Source: Pseudomonas mediterranea CFBP 5447 (lineage in GTDB: Bacteria; Pseudomonadota; Gammaproteobacteria; Pseudomonadales; Pseudomonadaceae). From it: a stretch of 64,000 nucleotides of DNA. Below the pieces are notes generated by a model. That model ran no database searches. It was not told the origin of the DNA and saw only the letters and a list, made by a program, of their open reading frames with translations. Below are positions 8,941 through 17,491 of the stretch, in pieces. Both the position numbers and the translations under genes were made by a program. Position 1 is the first letter of the stretch; every line of letters begins with the position of its first letter. Where the stretch lies: assembly GCF_000774145.1 (NCBI RefSeq), contig NZ_KN322986.1, forward strand, positions 434,001 through 498,000, read 5' to 3'.

Positions 8941-8982
8941 AAAAGACCCCGCTCAGCCTGGCTGAGCGGGGTCTTTTTTTGT
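8941..8982. terminator. strong bidirectional terminator after argB
   Basis: A near-perfect stem, AAAAAGACCCCGCTCAG paired with CTGAGCGGGGTCTTTTT, around a short CCTGG loop. It is flanked by A and T tracts, so it can work in both directions. Confidence 0.9.
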
Positions 8983-9006
8983 GCCAATCACCTGCGAAAT
9001 ATCCCA

Positions 9007-9096
9007 TGTGGGAGCGAGCCTGCTCGCGATAGCGGTGGATCAGTCGACATCGATGTCGGATGATCAGTCGCTATCGCGAGCAGGCTCGCTCCCACA
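9007..9096. repeat. REPIN (two inverted REP palindromes)
   Basis: Two copies of TGTGGGAGCGAGCCTGCTCG in inverted orientation, about 45 nt apart, enclosing a smaller palindrome (ACATCGATGT). This is the REP doublet form typical of fluorescent pseudomonads. It lies between convergent argB and pyrE. Confidence 0.9.
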
Positions 9097-9114
9097 GGGG
9101 ATTGTGCAAACCGT

Positions 9115-9759
9115 TCAGACGCCGAACTGCGCCCGATAAGCCTCGACCGCCGGCAAATGCTGCTTGAGCTGCGGGTCGTCGGCCAAAAACTCCAGGACCT
9201 GGGTCAGCGAAACGATGCTGATGACCGGAATGCCGAAGTCGCGCTCCACCTCCTGGATCGCCGACAGCTCGCCGTTGCCACGCTCCTGACGGTTCAGGGC
9301 AATCAGCACGCCGGCGGCCTTGGCGCCGTCCTGGGAAGCGATGATCTGCATCACTTCGCGGATGGCGGTGCCGGCGGTGATCACGTCGTCGATGATCAGC
9401 ACGTCACCGGTCAGCGGCGCGCCCACCAGGCTGCCGCCTTCACCGTGGGCCTTGGCTTCCTTGCGGTTGAAGCACCAGGGCAGGTCGCGGTCGTGATGTT
9501 CGGCCAGGGCGACGGCGGTGGTGGCGGCCAGCGGGATGCCTTTGTAGGCCGGGCCGAACAGTACGTCGAACGGGATGCCGCTCTCGACGATGGCCGCCGC
9601 ATAGAAGCGACCCAACTGGGCCAGGGCGGAACCGCTGTTGAACAGGCCGGCGTTGAAGAAGTACGGGCTCGTGCGCCCGGACTTGAGGGTGAACTCACCG
9701 AAGCGCAAAACCCCGCGATCGATGGCAAAGCGAATGAAATCGCGCTGATACGCCTGCAT
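9115..9759 (-). CDS. pyrE: orotate phosphoribosyltransferase
   Basis: A 214-residue enzyme that joins orotate to PRPP to make OMP in pyrimidine synthesis. Seen are FGPAYKGIPLA, the catalytic flexible loop (FNRKEAKAHGEGG) and the PRPP-binding motif VLIIDDVITAGTAIRE. I use the ATG at 9759 (MQAYQRDFIRFA), which has a GAGG site and the family length; an ATG five codons upstream is less likely. It shares an 83-bp divergent control region with crc that contains a 17-nt palindrome. Confidence 0.96.
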   Translation of the reverse strand: MQAYQRDFIRFAIDRGVLRFGEFTLKSGRTSPYFFNAGLFNSGSALAQLGRFYAAAIVESGIPFDVLFGPAYKGIPLAATTAVALAEHHDRDLPWCFNRKEAKAHGEGGSLVGAPLTGDVLIIDDVITAGTAIREVMQIIASQDGAKAAGVLIALNRQERGNGELSAIQEVERDFGIPVISIVSLTQVLEFLADDPQLKQHLPAVEAYRAQFGV

Positions 9760-9804
9760 GAAAAAAAGCCTCAAATACCGCGGATTTAGCTAAATAGGTA
9801 CACG

Positions 9805-9821
9805 GCGTGTATCATACACGC
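9805..9821. promoter_or_regulatory. 17-nt perfect palindrome between pyrE and crc
   Basis: GCGTGTATCATACACGC is perfectly symmetric about C9813. It sits 21 nt before the crc start codon and 45 nt from the pyrE start. It has the size and symmetry of an operator for a dimeric regulator, or it could be a short transcript hairpin at the crc 5' end. Confidence 0.5.
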
Positions 9822-9842
9822 ACGTGATTTTTGGGGCCATTT

Positions 9843-10622
9843 ATGCGGATCATCAGTGTGAACGTCAATGGTATTCAGGCTGCAGTGGAGCGTGGTTTGC
9901 TCAGTTGGCTGCAAGCACAGAATGCCGACGTCATCTGCCTGCAGGACACCCGCGCCTCCGCCTTTGAACTGGACGATGCAGCCTTCCAACTGGATGGTTA
10001 CTTCCTTTATGCCTGCGATGCCGAAGTCCCCGCCCAGGGTGGCGTGGCTCTGTACTCGCGGCTGCAACCGAAGGCTGTCATCAACGGTCTCGGTTTCGAG
10101 ACGGCGGACCGCTACGGGCGCTACCTGCAAGCCGATTTCGACAAGGTCAGCATCGCGACCTTACTGCTCCCTTCGGGGCAGAACGGCGATGAAGATTTGA
10201 ATCAGAAATTCAAGTTGATGGACGATTTCGCCCGTTACCTGGATAAGCAGCGGCGCAAACGTCGTGAGTACATCTATTGTGGCTCGCTGTACGTGGCGCA
10301 ACAGAAGCTGGACATCAAGAACTGGCGCGACAGCCAGCAATCTCCGGGTTTCCTGGCGCCTGAACGGGCCTGGATGGACGAGATCATCGGCAACATGGGC
10401 TATGTCGACGCCCTGCGCGAAGTCAGCCGCGAAGGCGACCAGTACAGCTGGTGGCCGGACAACGAACAGGCCGAGATGCTCAACCTCGGTTGGCGCTTCG
10501 ACTACCAGTTGCTGACGCCTGGCCTGCGCCGTTTCGTCCGCAGCGCCCGCTTGCCGCGCCAGCCACGGTTCTCGCAGCATGCGCCGCTGATCGTGGATTA
10601 CGACTGGACGCTGACGATCTAA
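9843..10622 (+). CDS. crc: catabolite repression control protein Crc
   Basis: A 259-residue protein of the exonuclease-endonuclease-phosphatase fold. In Pseudomonas, Crc acts with Hfq on A-rich sites in target mRNAs to repress use of poor carbon sources. The sequence starts MRIISVNVNGIQAAVERG. As expected for Crc and unlike the nuclease XthA, active-site residues are degenerate: the GD-x-N loop is replaced by CGSLYVAQQKLDI and the catalytic Glu by Asp in CLQDTRAS. The ATG at 9843 gives the known Crc length; an upstream in-frame ATG at 9831 adds four unlikely residues. It is monocistronic with its own terminator. Confidence 0.95.
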   Translation: MRIISVNVNGIQAAVERGLLSWLQAQNADVICLQDTRASAFELDDAAFQLDGYFLYACDAEVPAQGGVALYSRLQPKAVINGLGFETADRYGRYLQADFDKVSIATLLLPSGQNGDEDLNQKFKLMDDFARYLDKQRRKRREYIYCGSLYVAQQKLDIKNWRDSQQSPGFLAPERAWMDEIIGNMGYVDALREVSREGDQYSWWPDNEQAEMLNLGWRFDYQLLTPGLRRFVRSARLPRQPRFSQHAPLIVDYDWTLTI

Positions 10623-10640
10623 GGGTCGTTTCGCAGATAC

Positions 10641-10670
10641 AAAAAAACCGACAGCACTGTCGGTTTTTTG
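10641..10670. terminator. rho-independent terminator after crc
   Basis: The stem AAAACCGACAG paired with CTGTCGGTTTT has almost no loop (CA), with A and T tracts on either side. It lies 18 nt after the crc stop. Confidence 0.88.
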
Positions 10671-10688
10671 TGGGCAATCACTTCCCCC

Positions 10689-10778
10689 TGTGGGAGCAAG
10701 CCTGCTCGCGATGAGGGCTCAACATTCAACATCGATGTTGACTGACCCACCGCTTTCGCGAGCAGGCTCGCTCCCACA
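10689..10778. repeat. REPIN
   Basis: An inverted pair of REP palindromes (TGTGGGAGCAAGCCTGCTCGCGA and its partner) around an AACATCGATGTT inner palindrome. It lies between the crc terminator and the DUF4870 gene. Confidence 0.9.
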
Positions 10779-10797
10779 CAGGGTTATGCATTGATCG

Positions 10798-11166
10798 TTA
10801 TTTGATCACCCGCCAGGTAAACGGGTACCGATACGGCTGCCCTTCGTTGGCCTTGATCCCGCCGATGATGGTCAGCACCAGCGCGCCGATGGCGATCAGC
10901 CCGAACAGGAAGAAGCCGATCACCACGATCATCAACAGGAAGCTGATGAGCGAGGCAATCGCCACGGTGATCTGGAAGTTCAGCGCTTCCTTGCCTTGGG
11001 CATCGATGAACGGATCGGATTCGCGCTTGATCTGCCAGAGCACCAGCGGCCCGATCAGCGTACCGAACGGAATCACCAGGCCCGACAAGGCGGACAGGTG
11101 GCAGAACATCGCCCACTGACGCGCCTCCCTATCCGGCTGGGGCAGTACCACTTGTTCATCACTCAT
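10798..11166 (-). CDS. DUF4870 (Tic20-like) membrane protein
   Basis: A 122-residue inner-membrane protein. After a soluble N-terminus it has about three hydrophobic segments: one near residues 28-48 (LSGLVIPFGTLIGPLVLW), then two close together at about 70-105 (LISFLLMIVVIGFFLFGLIAIGALVLTII). The motif IDAQGKEALNFQ is typical of DUF4870. No molecular function is established. I use the ATG at 11166 (MSDEQVV), with GGAGAG upstream. PAO1 has a related gene in the same place between crc and rph. Confidence 0.85.
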   Translation of the reverse strand: MSDEQVVLPQPDREARQWAMFCHLSALSGLVIPFGTLIGPLVLWQIKRESDPFIDAQGKEALNFQITVAIASLISFLLMIVVIGFFLFGLIAIGALVLTIIGGIKANEGQPYRYPFTWRVIK

Positions 11167-11195
11167 GACGCTCTCCTTGTCTGAAGCGCTGTAGA

Positions 11196-11918
11196 TCAAT
11201 CGGCCAGGGCGGCCTTTTGCAGTTCGAAAATTTCGCTCATGCCTTTCTTTGCCAGTTCCAGCATAGCGTTCAGCTCTTCAGGCTGGAATGGCGCGCCTTC
11301 GGCGGTGCCCTGGACTTCGATGAAGCCGCCAGCGCTGGTCATGACCACGTTCAGGTCGGTCTCGGCAGCGGAGTCTTCCAAGTAATCCAGGTCCAGCACC
11401 GGCTCGCCCTGGTACATGCCCACGGAGACCGCGCCGATCATCTGCTTGAGTGGGTCGCCGCCCTTGAGGCCACCGCGCTTCTTGATCACTTTCAGGGCAT
11501 CGACCAATGCAACCATGGCACCGGTGATGGACGCGGTGCGGGTGCCGCCATCGGCCTGGATCACATCGCAATCAACGTACAGCGTCACGTCACCCAGCTT
11601 GGACATGTCCAGGGCGGCGCGCAGCGAACGGCCGATCAGGCGCTGGATTTCCAGGGTTCGCCCGCCTTGCTTGCCACGGCTAGCCTCGCGCTGGTTCCGC
11701 TCACCGGTGGCGCGCGGCAGCATGCCGTACTCGGCCGTCAACCAGCCCTGGCCCTGGCCCTTGAGGAACCGAGGCACGCCGTTTTCGACGCTGACGGTGC
11801 AGATGACCTTGGTATCACCGAATTCGACCAGTACGGATCCCTCGGCGTGTTTGGTGTAGTTGCGGGTAATGCGGATCGAGCGGAGCTGATCGGCAGCGCG
11901 ACCACTTGGACGTTTCAT
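11196..11918 (-). CDS. rph: ribonuclease PH
   Basis: A 240-residue phosphorolytic 3'-5' exoribonuclease that trims tRNA precursors and takes part in rRNA processing. Visible are MKRPSGRAADQLR at the start, the RATGERNQREASRGKQGGRT phosphate-site segment, and YVDCDVIQADGGTRTASI with the catalytic Asp. The length is standard. I start at 11918 and not at the ATG three codons earlier. It is divergent from yicC. A TATAAT hexamer lies at 11960-11955 on the minus strand, but its -35 is poor. Confidence 0.96.
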   Translation of the reverse strand: MKRPSGRAADQLRSIRITRNYTKHAEGSVLVEFGDTKVICTVSVENGVPRFLKGQGQGWLTAEYGMLPRATGERNQREASRGKQGGRTLEIQRLIGRSLRAALDMSKLGDVTLYVDCDVIQADGGTRTASITGAMVALVDALKVIKKRGGLKGGDPLKQMIGAVSVGMYQGEPVLDLDYLEDSAAETDLNVVMTSAGGFIEVQGTAEGAPFQPEELNAMLELAKKGMSEIFELQKAALAD

Positions 11919-12064
11919 AGGGAACACCTGTACAGAGGACGGAAAACTGCCGGCATTATAAAGCCGCGAATCGTCCTAGGGCAGTTTAAAACGTCGCGCC
12001 GTTTTAAAAACCGCCGCCTCAAAGACCCGCCCGACGGGCTGCAGCGCTTTGTCACAGGCACGGT

Positions 12065-12094
12065 TTGGGGGCATGCGCCTCACTGCGCTACAAT
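12065..12094 (+). promoter_or_regulatory. probable promoter of yicC-gmk
   Basis: TTGGGG (12065-12070), an 18-nt spacer and TACAAT (12089-12094) on the plus strand, about 90 nt before the yicC start codon. The -10 is good and the -35 is moderate. Confidence 0.5.
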
Positions 12095-12185
12095 CCTGCG
12101 CCTTTGCTGCCCGTCGGCTTTTTATCCACAGACTCCAGGCGCCACGACCCCGGTCGTGCCCGGCCTGCATTGCGAGGAACCTCCC

Positions 12186-13049
12186 ATGGTGCACAGCATG
12201 ACCGCCTTCGCCCGCGTCGAAAAGGCCGGCGCCCAAGGCACGCTGAGCTGGGAACTGCGCTCGGTCAACAGCCGCTACCTGGAGCCGCACCTGCGCCTGC
12301 CCGAATCCTTCCGCGACCTGGAAGGCAGCGTGCGCGAAGCACTGCGCCAAGGCCTGTCCCGGGGCAAGCTGGAATGCACCCTGCGCTTTACCGAAGAAAG
12401 CACCGGCAAGCCATTGCAAGTGGACCGCGAACGCGCCGCGCAACTGGTGGCAGCGGCCGAAACCGTCGCCAGCCTGATCAAGCACCCCGCCGCCCTGAAC
12501 CCGCTGGAAGTCCTGGCCTGGCCCGGCGTACTGGTGGGCGATGCCAGCGACCCCCAGGCCCTGAATGCCGAGGCGCTGGCGCTGTTCAACCAGGGGCTCA
12601 AGGAACTCAAGGCCGGCCGTGAGCGCGAAGGCGCGGAACTGGCCCGGCTGATCAACGAGCGCCTGACCTCCATCGAAGCAGACGTGACGACCCTGCGCGA
12701 ACTGGTTCCGCAGATGCTCGCCACCCAACGCCAGAAAGTCCTGGACCGCTTCGCCGACATGAAGGCCGAGCTGGATCCGCAGCGCCTGGAACAGGAAATG
12801 GTCATGCTTGCGCAGAAAAGCGACGTGGCCGAAGAACTGGATCGCCTGAGCACCCACATCATCGAAGTCCGCCGGGTGCTCAAGTCCGGTGGTGCGGCCG
12901 GACGCCGCCTCGACTTCCTGATGCAGGAGCTCAACCGCGAAGCCAATACACTGGGCTCCAAAGCCTTCGACCCGCGCAGCACCCAGGCTGCGGTCAACCT
13001 CAAGGTGTTGATCGAGCAGATGCGCGAACAAGTGCAGAACATTGAGTAA
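12186..13049 (+). CDS. yicC: YicC-family endoribonuclease
   Basis: A 287-residue protein of the YicC/YloC family, shown in E. coli to be an endoribonuclease. The N-terminal signature VHSMTAFARVEK and the C-terminal DUF1732 part (AEELDRLSTHI, then GRRLDFLMQELNREANTLGSKA) are both complete. The length matches E. coli YicC (287). I start at the ATG at 12186; upstream in-frame sequence overlaps the divergent rph control region. gmk begins 12 nt after the stop, a common yicC-gmk linkage. Confidence 0.94.
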   Translation: MVHSMTAFARVEKAGAQGTLSWELRSVNSRYLEPHLRLPESFRDLEGSVREALRQGLSRGKLECTLRFTEESTGKPLQVDRERAAQLVAAAETVASLIKHPAALNPLEVLAWPGVLVGDASDPQALNAEALALFNQGLKELKAGREREGAELARLINERLTSIEADVTTLRELVPQMLATQRQKVLDRFADMKAELDPQRLEQEMVMLAQKSDVAEELDRLSTHIIEVRRVLKSGGAAGRRLDFLMQELNREANTLGSKAFDPRSTQAAVNLKVLIEQMREQVQNIE

Positions 13050-13061
13050 GGCTAACCCGAC

Positions 13062-13682
13062 ATGACCCACAGCACCGGCACTCTCTACATCATTTCCGCG
13101 CCCTCGGGCGCCGGCAAGACCAGCCTGGTCAAGGCCCTGATCGACGCCGAGCCGCAGATCCGCGTCTCGGTTTCCCACACCACCCGCGCCATGCGCCCGG
13201 GTGAAGTGAACGGCGTGAACTACCACTTCGTCGACCGCGAAGAATTCGTCAGGATGGCCGAGCACGGCGACTTCCTGGAGCGCGCCGAAGTCTTCGGCAA
13301 CCTCTACGGCACTTCGCAAAGCTACTTGCAGCAGACCCTGGACGAAGGCCACGACCTGATCCTGGAGATCGACTGGCAAGGCGCCGAACAGGTGCGCAAG
13401 CTGATGCCCCAGGCCCGTTCGATCTTCATCCTGCCACCCAGCCAGCAGGCCTTGCGCCAGCGCCTGACCAACCGTGGCCAGGACAGCGACGAGATCATCG
13501 AAGGCCGGATGCGTGAAGCGGTCAGCGAAATGAGCCACTACGTGGACTACGACTACCTGATCATCAACGACGATTTCGCCCAGGCGCTGGACGACCTGAA
13601 GGCGGTTTTCCGCGCCAATCAGCTGCAACAGAAACGCCAGCAGCAACGTTTCGGTAAATTATTGGCCGAACTGCTGGGCTGA
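13062..13682 (+). CDS. gmk: guanylate kinase
   Basis: A 206-residue enzyme that phosphorylates GMP to GDP. It has the P-loop SAPSGAGKTSL near residue 11, the GMP-binding region SVSHTTRAMRPGEVNGVNYHF, and the lid region with RLTNRGQDS near residue 140. The length is normal. It is co-transcribed with yicC and lies upstream of rpoZ-spoT, so GTP and (p)ppGpp metabolism genes are clustered. Confidence 0.97.
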   Translation: MTHSTGTLYIISAPSGAGKTSLVKALIDAEPQIRVSVSHTTRAMRPGEVNGVNYHFVDREEFVRMAEHGDFLERAEVFGNLYGTSQSYLQQTLDEGHDLILEIDWQGAEQVRKLMPQARSIFILPPSQQALRQRLTNRGQDSDEIIEGRMREAVSEMSHYVDYDYLIINDDFAQALDDLKAVFRANQLQQKRQQQRFGKLLAELLG

Positions 13683-13849
13683 CCCGCCCTTCCCAAAACC
13701 GCTGCAACGGCTTTACATTGGCACTTGCAGCGCGCCGAGGGGGTTGGTCAAAAAATCAGCGCTTCCCTAAACGCTGGTGTTTTTTTAAACTGTCGAGTCC
13801 GCTCGCCCAACCGGGCAGCGCGCATATTGCATTCGCTCCGAGGAATACC

Positions 13850-14113
13850 ATGGCCCGCGTAACCGTTGAAGACTGCCTAGAACACGTGGAAAACCGCTTT
13901 GAGCTGGTCATGCTCTCTACCAAGCGTGCCCGTCAACTGGCCACCGGCGGCAAAGAGCCATTGGTCCAGTGGGAAAACGACAAGCCTACCGTGGTAGCGC
14001 TGCGTGAAATCGCCGAAGGCCTGATGAGCTACGAGTTCATCGCCAACGCTGAAATCGTTGAAGACGAACCGCTGTTCGCAGCGTTCGAGGACGAGTCCAA
14101 CGAGGCGGTCTAA
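13850..14113 (+). CDS. rpoZ: RNA polymerase omega subunit
   Basis: An 87-residue omega subunit that aids assembly of the beta' subunit and takes part in ppGpp binding to RNA polymerase. It starts MARVTVEDCLEHVENRFELV and carries the conserved KRARQLATGG, followed by an acidic C-terminal tail. The ATG at 13850 follows a GAGGAA site. spoT follows after 60 nt. Confidence 0.97.
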   Translation: MARVTVEDCLEHVENRFELVMLSTKRARQLATGGKEPLVQWENDKPTVVALREIAEGLMSYEFIANAEIVEDEPLFAAFEDESNEAV

Positions 14114-14173
14114 ATCTATGCCTGGTCGACGTAGCACGGCGCGGGGTCACAGCAAACGGCAGGAGTCATCATC

Positions 14174-16279
14174 ATGCCGAGCATAGACGCCCTCGCCGAT
14201 CGCTTATCGGCCTACCTCGGCACGGACCAGGTCAATCTGGTCCGCCGAGCCTACTTCTACGCCGAACAAGCCCACGACGGCCAACGCCGCCGCAGTGGCG
14301 AAGCGTACGTCACACACCCGCTTGCTGTAGCGGGCATCCTTGCCGACATGCACATGGACCATCAGAGCCTGATGGCGGCCATGCTCCATGACGTGATCGA
14401 AGACACCGGCATTGCCAAGGAAGCGCTGCAAGCGCAGTTCGGCGAAACCGTGGCCGAACTGGTCGACGGGGTCAGCAAACTGACCCAGATGAACTTCGAG
14501 ACCAAGGCCGAGGCCCAGGCCGAGAACTTCCAGAAAATGGCCATGGCCATGGCTCGGGACATTCGCGTGATCCTGGTCAAGCTTGCCGACCGCCTGCACA
14601 ACATGCGCACCCTGGAAGTGCTGTCCGGTGAAAAACGCCGACGCATCGCCAAGGAAACCCTGGAAATCTACGCGCCCATTGCCAACCGCCTGGGCATGCA
14701 TGCGATCCGCATCGAATTCGAAGACCTCGGCTTCAAGGCCATGCACCCGATGCGTTCGGCGCGCATCAACCAGGCCGTCAAGCGCGCCCGGGGCAACCGC
14801 AAGGAAATCGTCAACAAGATCGAAGAGTCGTTGAGCCACTGCCTGGCCATCGACGGCATCGAAGGCGAAGTCAGCGGGCGACAGAAACACCTCTACGGCA
14901 TCTACAAGAAAATGCGCGGCAAGCGTCGGGCCTTCAACGAGATCATGGACGTCTACGCGTTCCGGATCATCGTCGACAAGGTCGACACCTGCTACCGCGT
15001 GCTGGGTGCTGTGCATAATTTGTACAAACCGCTGCCGGGACGCTTCAAGGACTACATCGCGATTCCCAAGGCCAACGGCTACCAGTCGCTGCACACCACG
15101 CTGTTCGGCATGCACGGCGTACCGATCGAGATCCAGATCCGTACCCGTGAAATGGAAGAAATGGCCAACAACGGCATCGCCGCCCATTGGCTGTACAAAT
15201 CCAGCGGTGACGAACAACCCAAGAGCACCCACGCTCGGGCCCGACAGTGGGTCAAGGGTGTGCTGGAAATGCAGCAGCGGGCCGGCAACTCCCTGGAGTT
15301 CATCGAGAGCGTCAAGATCGACCTGTTCCCGGACGAGGTCTACGTCTTCACGCCCAAGGGCCGGATCATGGAGCTGCCCAAAGGCTCCACGGCGGTGGAC
15401 TTCGCCTATGCGGTGCACACCGACGTCGGCAACAGCTGCATCGCCTGCCGGATCAACCGTCGCCTGGCGCCGTTGTCCGAACCGCTGCAAAGCGGCTCCA
15501 CGGTGGAAATCGTCAGCGCCCCCGGCGCACGGCCGAACCCGGCGTGGCTCAACTTCGTGGTCACCGGCAAGGCCCGTACCCACATCCGCCACGCCCTGAA
15601 GCTGCAACGCCGCTCCGAATCCATCAGCCTCGGCGAACGCCTTCTGAACAAGGTGCTAAACGGCTTCGACAGCTCGCTGGAAAAAGTCCCGACCGAGCGC
15701 GTGCAGGCGATGCTCCAGGAATACCGCCTCGAACTGGTGGAAGACCTGCTCGAAGACATCGGCCTGGGCAATCGCATGGCCTACGTCGTCGCCCGCCGCC
15801 TGCTCGGCGAAGGCGAACAACTGCCAAGCCCCGAAGGCCCGCTGGCGATCCGCGGTACCGAAGGCCTGGTGCTCAGCTACGCCAAGTGCTGCACGCCGAT
15901 CCCGGGCGACCCGATTGTCGGCCACCTGTCCGCCGGCAAAGGGATGGTGGTGCACCTGGACAACTGCCGCAACATCAGCGAAATCCGCCACAATCCGGAA
16001 AAATGCATCCAGCTCTCCTGGGCCAAGGATGTCACCGGCGAATTCAATGTCGAGCTGCGGGTCGAACTGGAACACCAGCGCGGCCTGATCGCCCTGCTGG
16101 CCAGCAGCGTCAACGCCGCCGACGGCAACATCGAGAAAATCAGCATGGACGAGCGCGACGGCCGCATCAGCGTCGTCCAACTGGTGGTCAGCGTGCACGA
16201 CCGCGTACACCTGGCCCGCGTGATCAAGAAACTGCGAGCCCTGACCGGCGTTATCCGCATCACCCGCATGCGCGCATAA
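14174..16279 (+). CDS. spoT: bifunctional (p)ppGpp synthase / hydrolase SpoT
   Basis: A 701-residue RelA/SpoT-type enzyme of the stringent response. The N-terminal HD hydrolase domain is intact (THPLAVAGILADMHMD, then AAMLHDVIEDT), so it can degrade ppGpp. The synthetase domain follows (about 200-330; DYIAIPKANGYQSLHTTL). A TGS domain (about 385-445; FPDEVYVFTPKGRIMELPKG), a zinc-finger-like segment with AKCCTPIPGDP and a C-terminal ACT domain complete it. The order gmk-rpoZ-spoT is the usual gammaproteobacterial one. Confidence 0.97.
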   Translation: MPSIDALADRLSAYLGTDQVNLVRRAYFYAEQAHDGQRRRSGEAYVTHPLAVAGILADMHMDHQSLMAAMLHDVIEDTGIAKEALQAQFGETVAELVDGVSKLTQMNFETKAEAQAENFQKMAMAMARDIRVILVKLADRLHNMRTLEVLSGEKRRRIAKETLEIYAPIANRLGMHAIRIEFEDLGFKAMHPMRSARINQAVKRARGNRKEIVNKIEESLSHCLAIDGIEGEVSGRQKHLYGIYKKMRGKRRAFNEIMDVYAFRIIVDKVDTCYRVLGAVHNLYKPLPGRFKDYIAIPKANGYQSLHTTLFGMHGVPIEIQIRTREMEEMANNGIAAHWLYKSSGDEQPKSTHARARQWVKGVLEMQQRAGNSLEFIESVKIDLFPDEVYVFTPKGRIMELPKGSTAVDFAYAVHTDVGNSCIACRINRRLAPLSEPLQSGSTVEIVSAPGARPNPAWLNFVVTGKARTHIRHALKLQRRSESISLGERLLNKVLNGFDSSLEKVPTERVQAMLQEYRLELVEDLLEDIGLGNRMAYVVARRLLGEGEQLPSPEGPLAIRGTEGLVLSYAKCCTPIPGDPIVGHLSAGKGMVVHLDNCRNISEIRHNPEKCIQLSWAKDVTGEFNVELRVELEHQRGLIALLASSVNAADGNIEKISMDERDGRISVVQLVVSVHDRVHLARVIKKLRALTGVIRITRMRA

Positions 16280-16313
16280 CCCCCAATAGCCCAGCCATTA
16301 CAAGGAGTCATAC

Positions 16314-16694
16314 ATGACCAAAACCGTCATCACCAGCGACAAGGCCCCAGCCGCCATCGGTACTTATTCCCAGGCGATCAAGGCGGGCAACACCGTGTAC
16401 ATGTCGGGCCAGATCCCCCTGGACCCGAAAACCATGGAGCTGGTGGAAGGCTTCGAAGCCCAGACCGTACAGGTCTTCGAAAACCTTAAAGCAGTAGCCG
16501 AAGCCGCCGGCGGGTCGTTCAAGGACATCGTCAAGCTCAACATCTTCCTCACCGACCTGAGCCACTTCGCCAAGGTCAACGAGATCATGGGCAAGTACTT
16601 CGAGCAGCCCTACCCTGCCCGCGCCGCCATCGGCGTAGCAGCCCTGCCAAAGGGCGCGCAGGTCGAGATGGATGCCATCCTGGTCATCGAGTAA
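16314..16694 (+). CDS. ridA: 2-iminobutanoate/2-iminopropanoate deaminase RidA
   Basis: A 126-residue YjgF/YER057c/UK114 protein. RidA hydrolyses reactive enamine/imine intermediates released by PLP enzymes such as threonine dehydratase and so protects other PLP enzymes. The signature is clear: GTYSQAIKAGNTVYMSGQIPLDP at the start, and PARAAIGVAALPKGAQVEMDAI with the Arg that contacts the carboxylate. A GGAG site precedes the ATG. It lies 34 nt after spoT and probably shares its transcript. Confidence 0.96.
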   Translation: MTKTVITSDKAPAAIGTYSQAIKAGNTVYMSGQIPLDPKTMELVEGFEAQTVQVFENLKAVAEAAGGSFKDIVKLNIFLTDLSHFAKVNEIMGKYFEQPYPARAAIGVAALPKGAQVEMDAILVIE

Positions 16695-16750
16695 CAAGGC
16701 CGGCGCAGCGTCCCCCGCTGCGCCGTTTTCGTTTTGAAAGGATTCCACCC

Positions 16751-17491
16751 ATGCGCAAAGCGCTTGCTCTCCCGCTGCTCGCCCTCCTCCTGGCCGGCTG
16801 CGCCAGCGACCCTGCCGACCGTGACATCAGCGGCACCTGGATCAACCAGGCCGCCATCGACGCTGCCGCCAAGGGTGGCCCCCTGCGCGAAGCGCTGCAG
16901 GCCTACGGCCCGAACCTGGAATGGGACATCAACACCCGGGCTGGCCAGGCGCGCTACACCAACGGTTTTGAAAACGTCGAAGGCAAGTTGCTGGCCGAAG
17001 ACGACGGCGTGTGGAAAGTCGACATCTACGGCAGCGCCGCCAGCGAACTCAAGCGCGACGGCAACCAACTGAGCCAGGCCGCCACCGAGAACGAGCCGCA
17101 ACAGCTCTTCGACCGCGCACAAGTCCAGGTCCCGGAAGGCGCCCCCATCGGCGCGAGTTTCGAGCGAGCGCTCTACGCCGCCTACCTGAGCGGCACCTGG
17201 AACATCGTCAACGGCCCCGGCCAAGGCGCCACCGTCCAGTTCCAACCCGACGGCCAAGTCAGCGGCCTGCCGGGCACCGACCGCTACGCCCTGTGCCTGG
17301 CAGGCGACTGCGCCACCATGAGCAACGGCAATGACACCATCTGGCTGCAAAAGAACGGCGTTGGGAATACCTGGATCTTTGCTCGGGATGGCAAGCGACT
17401 GGAGATATTCCAGACGGTGAATGCGTCGTTGGCGGATGAGATTCCGTCGTATACGGCGGGGCCTCGGCAGTGGGTGTTGGAAAAGCAGTAA
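16751..17491 (+). CDS. putative lipoprotein of unknown function
   Basis: A 246-residue protein with a lipoprotein signal (MRKALALPLLALLLAGCASD; lipobox LAGC, lipidated Cys at residue 17). Aspartate is not at +2, so transport to the outer membrane is likely. Two internally similar halves each contain a GTWN/GTWI turn (near residues 29 and 155), as in small beta-barrel repeats. The 3' end uses A/T-ending codons more than the rest. PAO1 has a hypothetical protein in the same position after ridA. No function can be stated. Confidence 0.75.
   Translation: MRKALALPLLALLLAGCASDPADRDISGTWINQAAIDAAAKGGPLREALQAYGPNLEWDINTRAGQARYTNGFENVEGKLLAEDDGVWKVDIYGSAASELKRDGNQLSQAATENEPQQLFDRAQVQVPEGAPIGASFERALYAAYLSGTWNIVNGPGQGATVQFQPDGQVSGLPGTDRYALCLAGDCATMSNGNDTIWLQKNGVGNTWIFARDGKRLEIFQTVNASLADEIPSYTAGPRQWVLEKQ

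Noticed and set aside
9843..10622. crc considered as an active exonuclease III
   Set aside because: Key catalytic positions are replaced (CGSLYVA in place of the GD-x-N loop), and neighbours and length fit Crc.
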